This document shows, in pieces, positions 34,192-43,003 of a stretch of 61,810 bases of DNA. The stretch comes from Paenibacillus dokdonensis (GTDB taxonomy: Bacteria > Bacillota > Bacilli > Paenibacillales > Paenibacillaceae). The notes beneath the pieces were generated by a model. It was not told where the DNA came from, searched no databases, and saw only the letters and a program-made list of their open reading frames with translations. Position numbers and translations under genes: made by a program. Positions within the stretch are counted from its first letter, which is position 1, and each line of letters begins with the position of its first letter. The DNA is taken from positions 645,299 through 707,108 of the forward strand of contig NZ_STGQ01000002.1 of assembly GCF_004916975.1 (NCBI RefSeq), in the 5' to 3' direction.

Positions 34192-34473
34192 ATGATCGAG
34201 CCAGCCAAAAGCAAACAGCATGAGCTGCATATGCTGAATCGCAAGCAGCTGAACCTGACGGGGGTCCATAATGTGGAGAGCTTTGACAGTGAAGAGTTTC
34301 TGCTTCATACCGAGCTTGGGCACCTGACTGTTAAAGGACAAAATTTACATATTAAAAATTTAAGTCTCGAGGAAGGCCTGCTATCCATCGAAGGATTGGT
34401 CCATTCCCTGGTTTACCTGGATCCCGGTTCACACGGCAAAAATAAGGGAATGCTCGGCAAGCTTTTTAAATGA
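34192..34473 (+). CDS. yabP: Spore cortex protein YabP
   Basis: YabP is needed for spore cortex and coat formation in B. subtilis and acts in the mother cell. The 93-residue product has the family blocks R-K-Q-L-N-L-T-G-V-x-x-V-E-S-F-D-S-E and T-E-L-G-H-L-T-V-K-G-Q-N-L-H-I. AAGAAGGAGGGG precedes the ATG. It overlaps yabQ by the ATGA tetramer. Family knowledge predicts sigma-E transcription; I could not fix the promoter. Confidence 0.93.
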   Translation: MIEPAKSKQHELHMLNRKQLNLTGVHNVESFDSEEFLLHTELGHLTVKGQNLHIKNLSLEEGLLSIEGLVHSLVYLDPGSHGKNKGMLGKLFK

Positions 34474-35054
34474 GTCCAAATATTCAGTGGATTACCCTGT
34501 TTTGGATGCTGTTCTCGGGAGCAGCAATGGGACTGGCCTATGACAGCTACCGGGTGCTGTCGGTCCAGTTGCATTTTCCGAGATGGACCCTTCATGTTCT
34601 GGACCTCTTCTATTGGTGCGGAGCCGCTCTTTTTGTATTCAGAATGCTGTATGTCAGCAATTACGGGCAGCTTCGATTCTATGTGTTTGTCGGACTCTTT
34701 CTGGGAGTATGGCTATATTTTTTATTCTTAAGTGTTACAACTCAGCGTTTTGTGGTAATGTTAATAAAGGTAGTACGTTATTTTATCGATGTGTTGATAC
34801 GACTTTTCAGGTTGATGGTATGGACGCCGATTCGGCTGCTGCTAAAGCTGCTGAAGGGACTAGCTATCATGCTGGGCAGCCTGCTGATGTTTGTTTTTCA
34901 CGTTGTGCTGAAAATCCTGCTGCCTTTCTGGAAGCTGACAAAGTGGATGCTTAAGCCTATAACCTCGCGTCTTAGGATGCCGAAGTGGCTTGACAAGCTC
35001 GTACACTCAGCGGTTGTTCTATGGGAAAAATGGTTCCCAAAGAATAACGAATAG
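34470..35054 (+). CDS. yabQ: Spore cortex biosynthesis membrane protein YabQ
   Basis: YabQ is a mother-cell membrane protein required for cortex synthesis. The 194-residue product has N-terminal transmembrane segments at about residues 5-25, 40-60 and 67-90 with the conserved G-A-A-M-G-L-A-Y-D-S-Y-R block, then a strongly basic and hydrophobic C-terminal half rich in Leu, Phe and Lys. It is coupled to yabP by a four-base overlap. Confidence 0.92.
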   Translation: MSPNIQWITLFWMLFSGAAMGLAYDSYRVLSVQLHFPRWTLHVLDLFYWCGAALFVFRMLYVSNYGQLRFYVFVGLFLGVWLYFLFLSVTTQRFVVMLIKVVRYFIDVLIRLFRLMVWTPIRLLLKLLKGLAIMLGSLLMFVFHVVLKILLPFWKLTKWMLKPITSRLRMPKWLDKLVHSAVVLWEKWFPKNNE

Positions 35055-35114
35055 AGGAGTACAGCAGCTGCACCTAGAAATGAAGGTATCAATGCCCTGT
35101 AAAGGAGGAATCAC

Positions 35115-35477
35115 ATGGGGAAATATGCTGCCAAGGAACAAGCACGCACACAAACGGCAAGAACAAATCAGGAAAGTAAAAACGTCAAAAGTGCTGGCGG
35201 GCGCAGGCGGATATGGATCTGGGTTTCCTTTATGGTCGTCTTTATGGGATGGGCGGGATATTCCTTCATCTCTCAGCAATCGCAAATTGCGGACAAGAGT
35301 GCAGAGCTTGCGAAGAAGAAGGTGGAGCAGCAAACCACGCTGAAGAGTAAAGAACAGCTGAGTACCGAGGTAAAGAGGCTTAATGACCCTGAATACATCG
35401 GGCAGTTGGCACGCAAGAATTATGGAATGTATTTACCTGGGGAAACCCCCATCCATACAGAGGAAACAAGCCCGTAA
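35115..35477 (+). CDS. divIC: Septum formation initiator DivIC (FtsB-like)
   Basis: DivIC is a bitopic division protein that works with FtsL and DivIB. The 120-residue product has a basic cytoplasmic N-terminus, one transmembrane segment at about residues 33-52 (I-W-I-W-V-S-F-M-V-V-F), an extracellular coiled coil at about 55-88, and the family's D-P-E-Y-I-G-x-L-A-R-x-x-Y block. TAAAGGAGGAATC precedes the ATG. Its place after yabQ is conserved. Confidence 0.94.
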   Translation: MGKYAAKEQARTQTARTNQESKNVKSAGGRRRIWIWVSFMVVFMGWAGYSFISQQSQIADKSAELAKKKVEQQTTLKSKEQLSTEVKRLNDPEYIGQLARKNYGMYLPGETPIHTEETSP

Positions 35478-35507
35478 TATAGGCGCTTAAACTGGGTGAT
35501 TACTCAG

Positions 35508-35536
35508 TTGACCTCAGTTTACGCTTTATGTATAAT
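35508..35536 (+). promoter_or_regulatory. Sigma-A promoter of yabR
   Basis: TTGACC (35508-35513), a 17-base spacer and TATAAT (35531-35536), about 70 bases before the yabR start. Confidence 0.8.
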
Positions 35537-35604
35537 CAAATCACCACAGCCAAGGTTTGACTCAAATCTTGTTGTATATTTTTAAGGGAGGATCATTTTA
35601 TTCT

Positions 35605-36096
35605 ATGGCAATCGAAGTGGGCACCAAGTTAGAAGGCAAGGTGACAGGCATAACGCATTTTGGAGCATTTGTGGATCTGTCAGGAGGTGTCACGGGTCTC
35701 GTTCACATCTCGGAAATCGCCGATAATTACGTCAAGGATGTCAACGATCACCTGAAGATCAATGATGTTGTTACCGTGAAGGTGATCAATGTCGATAAGG
35801 ACGGTAAGATCGGACTTTCCATCAAACAAGCTGTTGATAAGCCAGCTTCCGAAGCTCGGCCTCCAAGAGGACCAAGACCGGAACGTACCGGTGGCGGAAG
35901 TGGAGAGCGGTTTGGAGGCGGTGGTGGTGGCGGCTTTAATCGTGAACGTGGCGGGCGCCCATTTAAGCCTGCACCCAACAAACCTTCGTTTGAGGATAAA
36001 ATGTCACGCTTCCTGAAGGATAGCGAAGAACGTATCTCTTCGATCAAGAAACAAACGGAATCCAAGCGCGGAGGACGCGGTGCTAAACGCATGTAA
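35605..36096 (+). CDS. S1 RNA-binding domain protein YabR with Gly/Arg-rich tail
   Basis: The 163-residue product has an N-terminal S1 domain (about residues 1-75, with G-x-V-T-G-I-T-H-F-G-A-F-V-D and G-L-V-H-I-S-E-I) and a long low-complexity tail. The tail contains G-G-G-G-G-G-G-F-N-R-E-R-G-G-R, resembling RGG boxes, and ends in a basic stretch. I chose ATG 35605 with AAGGGAGGATC upstream (spacing is long). B. subtilis YabR, from memory about 128 residues, lacks such a marked tail. Single-stranded RNA binding is the likely activity; the target is unknown. Confidence 0.9.
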   Translation: MAIEVGTKLEGKVTGITHFGAFVDLSGGVTGLVHISEIADNYVKDVNDHLKINDVVTVKVINVDKDGKIGLSIKQAVDKPASEARPPRGPRPERTGGGSGERFGGGGGGGFNRERGGRPFKPAPNKPSFEDKMSRFLKDSEERISSIKKQTESKRGGRGAKRM

Positions 36097-36138
36097 TTGA
36101 TGCTTTAGGGCAGATGCGCCGATGACTTGAATAAGATA

Positions 36139-36174
36139 AACCGCAGCAGGTTTGTACCTGCTGCGGTTTTTTTT
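36139..36174 (+). terminator. Terminator after yabR
   Basis: AACCGCAGCAGG pairs perfectly with CCTGCTGCGGTT, followed by six T. Confidence 0.95.
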
Positions 36175-36360
36175 GTCGCCTCCGAAAAAAATTACCGACA
36201 GCATCCAACTGATTTCCGGCTCTGTCTATAGCAATCGCTAGCGGATTCTTGGGGTGGTGGCGGAAAGCCCTTACATCAGATACCAGTTTGAACGAGGCTC
36301 AAATCGCTGGGGCGGAGGAAGTCGCGGCCCATTCCCGATGTTTCGCGAGGCAGGCTTTTT

Positions 36361-36427
36361 TGTCGGAAACTTTTTTGAAGCCTGTCCGCTGTTATGACAA
36401 ACTTTCATGTTTCAAGGACTCTATAAT
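36361..36427 (+). promoter_or_regulatory. Candidate Spo0A-activated spoIIE promoter
   Basis: TATAAT at 36422-36427 has no -35 at normal distance. TGACAA at 36395-36400 lies 21 bases upstream, the unusual spacing described for the B. subtilis spoIIE promoter. A TGTCGGA (36361-36367), one base off the 0A-box core, lies where Spo0A sites are expected. The rest of 36175-36465 contains a GGCAGGCTT/AAGCCTGTC hairpin around 36349-36386 and no tRNA genes, which B. subtilis has here. Confidence 0.5.
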
Positions 36428-36465
36428 GGGTACCATCAAATCTACGAAATGGTGGTGCGGAATTC

Positions 36466-38970
36466 ATGGAGAAGTTGAACGTAAACATACCCGGACTCAA
36501 AACGCTGCAAAGAGAAGCGATGATGGAGGAAAACGGCTGGATGGCGCGACTGCGCAATATGCAGATGCTCCAGCGTCCCCTGCAGTTGCTTGCAGCCAAG
36601 AAGTGGATGCTTTTGCTGACACTGATGGCGTTTTTACTGGGGAAAGCCATGATACTGGACGAGCTATCGCCGTTTGCGATCGCCTACTTTGCCGTCATCG
36701 CCTTTATGCGCCGCGATTATTTGCTTCCTGTCACCGTCGCACTTATAGCGGGCAGCCTTTTTGCTCCCTTTCCAGCTCCCTTGATTATTGCGGCTGAACT
36801 CCTTATTTTTTATTTTATTCATCGGGGCTTGAATGCCTTCGATCATGCTGAACTTTCTTATGCGCCGCTCATGGTTTTTGTATCTTCTTTCGTCGTCAAG
36901 CTATTTACGATTATGACCGGCCCGCCGTTTACCTGGTATTCTCTGCTGATGAGTTCGCTGGATGCCATCCTCAGCTTCGTGCTTACCCTGGTGTTTATCC
37001 AGGCCATTCCAGTATTCACCTACCGCAAAAAGAACTATCAGCTGCGGAGTGAGGAAATACTTTGCCTAATTATTCTTCTGGCTTCTGTCATGACCGGAGC
37101 AGTGGGCTGGACTGTATATTCACTGTCTGTGGAACATGTGCTTTCCCGGTATCTAATCCTGATCTTCGCTTTGGTAGGCGGTGCTCCGCTAGGGGCTTCG
37201 GTTGGGGTTGTGACCGGACTGATTCTAAGCCTGGCGGACATATCCGCTATCTATCAAATGAGCCTGCTCGCATTCTCCGGCATGCTGGCCGGTATGCTGC
37301 GTGAAGGCAAAAAGGGTGCGGTTATGCTTGGCATGCTTCTTGGCTCCTCGATCTTATCGATTTATTTCAGCGGTCCGGCGGATGTGATGACCTCGACTTG
37401 GGAGTCCTGCGCGGCGATTGTATTATTTTTAATAACACCAAAATCGATCATTAAGATGATCTCCAAATATGTCCCCGGCACGAATGATCACAGCAAATCC
37501 CAGCATGAATATGCCAAAAGGGTGCGTGATCTGACGGCGGACCGGGTTACGCAGTTCTCCCGGGTATTCCGGCAGTTATCCCAGAGCTTCGGACAGGTGG
37601 CCGGTACGGAGGAGGTCAGCAAACGAAATGGTGAGATGGATCATTTTATGAATGCTGTGGCAGAAAGCCCCTGCTCCAATTGCTTCAAACGCAGCCACTG
37701 CTGGGATGCGAAGTTTTATCAAACTTATAAATATATGACGGACGTCATGACCGCCGTGGAAGAAAATCCGGAGATCAACGATCAGCAAATTCCAAAGGAA
37801 TGGGCGCGGATCTGCGGTAAAACGGATGAAGTGCTTCAGGAAATGAAGCAGCAGTACAACCTCTATCAGCATGATATGCAGTGGAAACGGCAAATATACG
37901 ACAGTCGTCATCTGGTTGCGGAACAATTGTCCGGCGTATCGCAGGTGATGGAAGACCTTGCACGCGAAATCCAGCGGGAGGGGCAGGCCATGTACCGGCA
38001 GGAGGAGCAGATCCGCGAAGCGTTGGAACAGCTTGGACTCTCCATTCAGGGCATCGAGATTATCAGCCTGGATTCCGGGCATGTGGAGATTGAAATCGTT
38101 CATGCGTTTACCCGCGGTTATGATGAGTGCCGCAAAATTATCGCGCCGCTCTTATCGGATATCCTGGATGAGCATATCGCCGTCCATCATGAGTCTTCCA
38201 TTTCGTCCAAAGATGGACTTGCGACTGTAATGTTCGGATCAGCCAAGACTTTCGAAATCACAACCGGTATCGCCGGAGCTGCCAAAGGTGGAGATATGCT
38301 GTCCGGAGACAGCTTCAGTATGGTGGAGCTAGGTAATGGCACTTTTGCAGTCGCACTTAGTGATGGCATGGGCAACGGGGAGCGCGCGAAACAGGAGAGC
38401 AGCACCGCATTGTCTATTTTGGAACAGCTGCTCCAAAGTGGCATGGATGAGAAGCTGGCCATCAAATCCGTCAACTCGATCCTCATGCTCCGGTCTCCGG
38501 ATGAAGTGTATGCCACCGTTGATATGGCCCTGATTGATCAATATACAGCGGAGACCACATTTATGAAGATTGCCTCCACGCCAAGCTTTATTAAACGGGG
38601 ACTTGAGGTCATTCCGGTATCCGCGAGCAACCTGCCAATCGGTATTATTCAGGATATCGAGGTGGATCTTGTTACCTTAAAGCTGCAGGCGGGTGATATT
38701 GTGATCATGATGACCGACGGTATTTACGATGCTCCGGGGCATGCCGTGAACAAAGAACTGTGGATGAAACGGATGATTCAGGAGATCGACAACGAGGACC
38801 CGCAGCAAATCGCCGATATTCTTTTGGAAAAAGTGATCCGTTATCAGCAAAATATGATTCATGACGACATGACTGTTGTGGTAGGCAAAGTAGAGCATTA
38901 CCGTCCGGAATGGACCACGCTGCACGTACCTGGCCTTGAAAGAATGGAGCGCCCGCGTACCGTAAGCTAA
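36466..38970 (+). CDS. spoIIE: Stage II sporulation protein E (SpoIIE phosphatase)
   Basis: SpoIIE dephosphorylates SpoIIAA to release sigma-F and localises to the polar septum. The 834-residue product has about ten transmembrane segments in the first 330 residues, a central regulatory region rich in Cys/His around C-S-N-C-F-K-R-S-H-C-W, and a C-terminal PP2C phosphatase domain (about 590-810) with G-D-S-F, L-S-D-G-M-G-N-G, M-T-D-G-I-Y-D and H-D-D-M-T-V. The length matches the family. GGTGGTGCGG precedes the ATG. Confidence 0.97.
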   Translation: MEKLNVNIPGLKTLQREAMMEENGWMARLRNMQMLQRPLQLLAAKKWMLLLTLMAFLLGKAMILDELSPFAIAYFAVIAFMRRDYLLPVTVALIAGSLFAPFPAPLIIAAELLIFYFIHRGLNAFDHAELSYAPLMVFVSSFVVKLFTIMTGPPFTWYSLLMSSLDAILSFVLTLVFIQAIPVFTYRKKNYQLRSEEILCLIILLASVMTGAVGWTVYSLSVEHVLSRYLILIFALVGGAPLGASVGVVTGLILSLADISAIYQMSLLAFSGMLAGMLREGKKGAVMLGMLLGSSILSIYFSGPADVMTSTWESCAAIVLFLITPKSIIKMISKYVPGTNDHSKSQHEYAKRVRDLTADRVTQFSRVFRQLSQSFGQVAGTEEVSKRNGEMDHFMNAVAESPCSNCFKRSHCWDAKFYQTYKYMTDVMTAVEENPEINDQQIPKEWARICGKTDEVLQEMKQQYNLYQHDMQWKRQIYDSRHLVAEQLSGVSQVMEDLAREIQREGQAMYRQEEQIREALEQLGLSIQGIEIISLDSGHVEIEIVHAFTRGYDECRKIIAPLLSDILDEHIAVHHESSISSKDGLATVMFGSAKTFEITTGIAGAAKGGDMLSGDSFSMVELGNGTFAVALSDGMGNGERAKQESSTALSILEQLLQSGMDEKLAIKSVNSILMLRSPDEVYATVDMALIDQYTAETTFMKIASTPSFIKRGLEVIPVSASNLPIGIIQDIEVDLVTLKLQAGDIVIMMTDGIYDAPGHAVNKELWMKRMIQEIDNEDPQQIADILLEKVIRYQQNMIHDDMTVVVGKVEHYRPEWTTLHVPGLERMERPRTVS

Positions 38971-39010
38971 TCTATGATGATTACCCGGGAAATGCGGCGG
39001 AAGGAGGAAA

Positions 39011-39088
39011 ATGGGCGTTTGGAATCTCTCAAAAGTGGAAATGATAGAAGCAAGAGAAAACCACTTTTGGGAGGATGATAGATCGTGA
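39011..39088 (+). CDS. 25-codon ORF coupled to yabS
   Basis: ATG 39011 follows AAGGAGGAAA (a strong but closely spaced ribosome binding site). The 25-residue peptide begins M-G-V-W-N-L-S-K-V and ends E-D-D-R-S. Its TGA stop (39086-39088) overlaps the yabS GTG start (39085) as GTGA, the usual sign of translational coupling. Inside it, CAAAAGTGG (39030-39038) and CCACTTTTG (39061-39069) form a nine-base stem whose last base is the first G of the yabS ribosome binding site GGGAGG (39069-39074). I do not recognise the peptide. Confidence 0.45.
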   Translation: MGVWNLSKVEMIEARENHFWEDDRS

Positions 39089-39825
39089 AACAGATTCTTT
39101 TGATAACGGACGGATGTTCGAACGTGGGGACAAGCCCGGTGCTGGCGGCAGCCCACGCTTTTCAGGAGGGAATTACGGTCAATGTGGCGGGGGTGGTGGA
39201 TTACGGAACAATCGGTGAGTTAGGCAGCCTTGAGATCGCTGAAATTGCCAAGGCGGGAGGAGGAGTCAGCCAGGTTGTGGGTACGAGGCAGCTTGCCCAA
39301 ACCATGCAGATGATGACGAGAAAAACGGTGGTTCAGACCATTCATCAAGCGGTTAATAGGGAGTTAAAGCAAATATTGGGACATACCGCACTAGAGGAGC
39401 TGCCGCCGTCACAACGTTCACAAGTCGTCCAGGTTGTCGACGAAATGACGGAAACAACGTCGCTGCAGGTTGCGCTTTTAATTGATGCTAGTGCCAGTAT
39501 GAAACCGAAGCTTAGTGCCGTAGAGGATGCCATCCGTGATTTGATGCTCAGCCTTCAGGCGCGCGAAGGCATCAGTGAGATTGCCGTATTCCACTTTCCG
39601 GGACGCCGGAGCGGGGAGGATACGGTGCTCGACAGCGATTGGACGCGGGATGCCGGTACATTAAGAGCGCTGTTTCAACGACTTCAGATGAAAGGTGCCA
39701 CACCGACCGGACCTGCCATCATGAGGGTGATTGATTTCTTCCGTTATGGTACACTAGATGAACATCAACCATGGCGGGGAAATACCGATGAAGGAGAAGG
39801 GATGCTCGGTGACTACGTCGTCTAA
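39085..39825 (+). CDS. yabS: VWA-domain protein YabS
   Basis: The 246-residue product contains a von Willebrand factor A fold in its C-terminal half, with the metal-ion-dependent adhesion site D-A-S-A-S-M and a later T-G-P-A threonine motif, and an N-terminal half beginning with I-L-L-I-T-D-G-C-S. The function of YabS is not established in B. subtilis, where it is a sporulation gene next to yabT. The start is GTG 39085 with GGGAGGATG upstream. It overlaps yabT. Pairing with a kinase suggests a joint role, which is inference. Confidence 0.9.
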   Translation: MKQILLITDGCSNVGTSPVLAAAHAFQEGITVNVAGVVDYGTIGELGSLEIAEIAKAGGGVSQVVGTRQLAQTMQMMTRKTVVQTIHQAVNRELKQILGHTALEELPPSQRSQVVQVVDEMTETTSLQVALLIDASASMKPKLSAVEDAIRDLMLSLQAREGISEIAVFHFPGRRSGEDTVLDSDWTRDAGTLRALFQRLQMKGATPTGPAIMRVIDFFRYGTLDEHQPWRGNTDEGEGMLGDYVV

Positions 39826-40756
39826 ACCGGCGTATCCGGCCGGAACAGTCATTACAGGAAAATGGCGCAAAGGCCGCTTTGTCATCCGGCGCGTGCTGGG
39901 CCAGGGAGCCAACGGAATTGTATACCTTGTTCAAAAGGAAGGCTCCCGTAATCCGTATGCTCTGAAAATGGGATATGATACGCTGGATCTCCAGTCGGAG
40001 ATCAATGTGCTGATGTCATTGCAGTCGAAACGCAAGTCTTCAGCATCGCCCAGAGGTGGCACTCGTATGTCCTATCTGCTCGATGTGGATGACTTTAAAG
40101 GACAGCAAGGGGATATACCGTTTTATGTTATGCGCTATTTTCCGGGCAGTTCATTACATCATTTTATTCGTAAGCGCGGCCGGGAATGGATTGGTCTTAC
40201 AGGACTGCGCCTTCTGGAAAAGCTGAACGGATTGCACCGGTCAGGTTTTATTTTCGGAGACTTAAAGCCGGAGAATGTGATGGTATCCGATGTTGGCCAT
40301 GTGGAGCTGATTGATTACGGTGGGGTAAGCTCGATCGGGCGGAGCGTCAAGCAGTTCACGGAGTGGTACGACAGAGGATATTGGAACGCCGGCTCGCGCA
40401 CTAGCGATGAGGGGTATGACTTGTTTGCCTTTGCGGTTCTAATCATACAGCTTCTGAATGAAGATGATTTGAAAACGGCCGCTGTGCAGCATTTGCCTCA
40501 GACCCGGAGTCCGGGACAGCTATTATCCCTGGTGCAGCGGAGTCCGAAGCTTAAGCCGTATTCCGAGTGGCTGCGGCGGGCAATCCGCGGGGAATTTTCA
40601 AATTCGCATGAAGCGCTTAAGCTGTGGAAGGAAACGATTTATACACCGGCTTTAGTCGGCAAGCTGCCGGGCAAAACGCCGCGTTGGCTGATCAATGCAT
40701 TCGCCCTTTCGATCATGATTGTGTGTCTGGCTTGCCTATGGGCATTTTTCTTGTGA
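39809..40756 (+). CDS. yabT: Serine/threonine protein kinase YabT
   Basis: YabT is a DNA-activated Hanks-type kinase of sporulating B. subtilis cells. The 315-residue product has the glycine loop L-G-Q-G-A-N-G-I-V-Y, the ATP lysine in Y-A-L-K-M, the catalytic F-G-D-L-K-P-E-N (no HRD), D-Y-G in place of D-F-G, and a C-terminal transmembrane segment (about residues 290-314). I chose GTG 39809, with GAAGGGA at good spacing; ATG 39788 and ATG 39758 are in-frame alternatives. All of these start inside yabS, so the two are coupled. Confidence 0.9.
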   Translation: MTTSSKPAYPAGTVITGKWRKGRFVIRRVLGQGANGIVYLVQKEGSRNPYALKMGYDTLDLQSEINVLMSLQSKRKSSASPRGGTRMSYLLDVDDFKGQQGDIPFYVMRYFPGSSLHHFIRKRGREWIGLTGLRLLEKLNGLHRSGFIFGDLKPENVMVSDVGHVELIDYGGVSSIGRSVKQFTEWYDRGYWNAGSRTSDEGYDLFAFAVLIIQLLNEDDLKTAAVQHLPQTRSPGQLLSLVQRSPKLKPYSEWLRRAIRGEFSNSHEALKLWKETIYTPALVGKLPGKTPRWLINAFALSIMIVCLACLWAFFL

Positions 40757-40851
40757 ATATAAGCAGGCTGCAGGTTAAGAAGCAATGGATGAGAGCAATG
40801 AGAGCAACAGATCGTCAAGTACATAGGGTGCTGTAGAAGAGGGGATTTTGG

Positions 40852-42303
40852 ATGGAAAGCAGGGCTGACTTGAATATGCTGATGGAACATGTTCTCCATA
40901 CGGCCGGGGAGCATGGCTTATGGTTGCCCCATGACACCATTGTAGTCGCAGTGTCCGGCGGACCGGATTCTGTGGCTCTTTTGCATGTCCTCCACCAGAT
41001 TTCAAAGCGGTACATCCCTCTGCAGCTTATTTGCGCGCATGTTCATCATGGTCTTCGTGCGGAATCAGATAGTGAGGAGGAGCTTGTGCGTCATCTGGCG
41101 CAAGAGCTGAACCTCCCGTTCGAGACGGTGAGAATTGATGTTCTTTCTTATATGAAGGAAAGCGGAAAGGGTTTTGAGGAGGCGGCGCGGGACAAACGCT
41201 ATGCATTTTTGCATGAGATCGCGCAGCGGTACAGTGCCTCCTCGATTGCACTTGCTCATCATGCCGATGATCAGGCTGAAACCGTACTGCTGCATTTGCT
41301 CCGGGGCAGCGGCCTTGGAGGCCTTAAAGGTATGAAGATTAAAAGATGCGAAAAAAATGTGGAACTCATTCGTCCCTTCTTACGTATATACAAAACGGAC
41401 CTTATGAGTATTTGTAAGCAGAATGGTTATGCGTACGCCATCGACAGCTCCAATCTCTCCAATCAATACAGGCGAAATGCGATTCGGCTGGATGTGCTGC
41501 CATTTTTGGGGCAATATAATGGTCAGATCAGGCAATCGCTGGTTCAACTAGCCGATATTGCGGGTATGGAAGATGATTACATGGAGCAGGCTGCGAATCA
41601 GGCATATCATGATATAGTGCAGCATAAGGATGGAAGGCTCTACTTTCAGGCGCCTTCCTTTTTGGCCTTACATGTCGCTTTACAACGAAGGTTGATTAAA
41701 CTAATATTAAATTATCTGTCGGCAGGCATTGAAATCACCGATTTTCACAAGATTGAGCTTATCCGCCAAAGTATTAATCAGAACAAAAGCACGACCTGGA
41801 GCCTTGATATTGGAGGAGGCTTGGCCTGCATACGCGAATACGATATGATATTGGTTATGCAAAGGCCGCCAGAGCAGTTCAAGAGCTATACATATGAGCT
41901 TCAAACTGCTGTTCCGGAATTGTGTATTCCTGAGATTGGCAAAAAGTTGAAAATGAAGGTGCAGTCGCCGCATGACCGTTATTTTTCGAACATGGCCGGA
42001 GCCTGCGCTGAAGCAGTGTTTGATGCCGGCCAACTGAAATATCCGTTAACACTCCGTTCAAGGCTGCCTGGAGATACCATGAAAGTCATGGGATTAAACG
42101 GAAGCAAAAAGGTAAAAGATATTTTCATTGACGCGAAGATACCTCCATCCGTTCGCTCCCGCATTCCTGTGTTAGTTGATGGTTCAGGCAACATGATCTG
42201 GATTCCGGGGGTCCGGCGCTCCATGCATGCTGCAGTCGGGACACAGACGACATCCGTTCTCCACATGTGTCTGGAGGATACAGAGGCAGTGGAGCAACTG
42301 TAA
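40852..42303 (+). CDS. tilS: tRNA(Ile)-lysidine synthetase
   Basis: TilS converts C34 of the CAU-anticodon tRNA-Ile to lysidine, changing its decoding from AUG to AUA. The 483-residue product has the PP-loop V-S-G-G-P-D-S-V-A near residue 35, the conserved H-V-H-H-G-L-R, H-H-A-D-D-Q-A-E-T, and C-terminal TilS domains around L-R-S-R-L-P-G-D. GAAGAGGGG precedes the ATG. tilS-hpt-ftsH is the conserved order. Confidence 0.96.
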   Translation: MESRADLNMLMEHVLHTAGEHGLWLPHDTIVVAVSGGPDSVALLHVLHQISKRYIPLQLICAHVHHGLRAESDSEEELVRHLAQELNLPFETVRIDVLSYMKESGKGFEEAARDKRYAFLHEIAQRYSASSIALAHHADDQAETVLLHLLRGSGLGGLKGMKIKRCEKNVELIRPFLRIYKTDLMSICKQNGYAYAIDSSNLSNQYRRNAIRLDVLPFLGQYNGQIRQSLVQLADIAGMEDDYMEQAANQAYHDIVQHKDGRLYFQAPSFLALHVALQRRLIKLILNYLSAGIEITDFHKIELIRQSINQNKSTTWSLDIGGGLACIREYDMILVMQRPPEQFKSYTYELQTAVPELCIPEIGKKLKMKVQSPHDRYFSNMAGACAEAVFDAGQLKYPLTLRSRLPGDTMKVMGLNGSKKVKDIFIDAKIPPSVRSRIPVLVDGSGNMIWIPGVRRSMHAAVGTQTTSVLHMCLEDTEAVEQL

Positions 42304-42350
42304 TGGTCATTGTAAGACTTTCATAGTATAAACGTAGGAGGTTCGCTCAG

Positions 42351-42890
42351 TTGCAAAACGATATTCAAGAAGTTCTCATCAGCGAAGAAGAAATCCAGAA
42401 GAAAATCAAGGAACTTGGAGCTCAGCTCAGCAAGGTTTATGAAGGACGCAATCCTTTGGTCATTTGTGTTTTGAAAGGTGCGTTTATTTTCATGGCCGAT
42501 TTGGTTAAAAATATGACAGTACCCATGGAACTCGATTTCATGGCGGTGTCGAGCTACGGCGCATCCACCAAATCATCGGGTGTCGTCAAAATCATCAAGG
42601 ATTTGGATGTACCTGTTGACGGTCGCGATGTCCTGATTGTTGAAGACATCATCGACAGCGGGCTCACACTCAGCCATTTGATTGAGCTTCTGAAGAGCCG
42701 CAACGCCAAATCCACGTGCGTAGTCACCTTGTTTGATAAACCCGTACGTCGTACCGTAGATCTGGAAGCGGATTATACAGGCTTTACCCTGCCTGATGCT
42801 TTTGTCGTCGGATACGGTTTGGATTACGCCGAACACTACCGGAACCTGCCCTACATTGGGATCTTGAAACCGGAAATCTATTCCCACTAA
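42351..42890 (+). CDS. hpt: Hypoxanthine phosphoribosyltransferase
   Basis: It salvages hypoxanthine (and usually guanine) with PRPP. The 179-residue product has the PRPP motif V-L-I-V-E-D-I-I-D-S-G-L-T-L and the C-terminal D-Y-A-E-x-Y-R-N-L-P-Y-I-G block of bacterial HPRTs. The start is TTG 42351 with TAGGAGGTT upstream. It uses the PRPP made by prs in this window. Confidence 0.96.
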   Translation: MQNDIQEVLISEEEIQKKIKELGAQLSKVYEGRNPLVICVLKGAFIFMADLVKNMTVPMELDFMAVSSYGASTKSSGVVKIIKDLDVPVDGRDVLIVEDIIDSGLTLSHLIELLKSRNAKSTCVVTLFDKPVRRTVDLEADYTGFTLPDAFVVGYGLDYAEHYRNLPYIGILKPEIYSH

Positions 42891-42944
42891 TGGTGATACT
42901 CCAGCCCATGGACTTTTACTTGGTTCATGCTAATACCACCTCTG

Positions 42945-42974
42945 TTGAGATGGTCAGACAGGCTATGGTAAAAT
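42945..42974 (+). promoter_or_regulatory. Candidate sigma-A promoter of ftsH
   Basis: TTGAGA (42945-42950), an 18-base spacer and TAAAAT (42969-42974), 30 bases before the ftsH ATG. Confidence 0.6.
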
Positions 42975-43003
42975 AATTAAAGTGTTTCGAGAGGAGGTAG
43001 GGG

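Noticed and set aside
36097..36465. tRNA-Met and tRNA-Glu as found between yabR and spoIIE in B. subtilis
   Set aside because: The spacer contains a terminator, a hairpin and a promoter, but nothing that folds as tRNA.
36249..36797. 182-codon plus-strand frame running into spoIIE
   Set aside because: More than half overlaps spoIIE in another frame, and the first part covers the promoter and hairpin region with no ribosome binding site.
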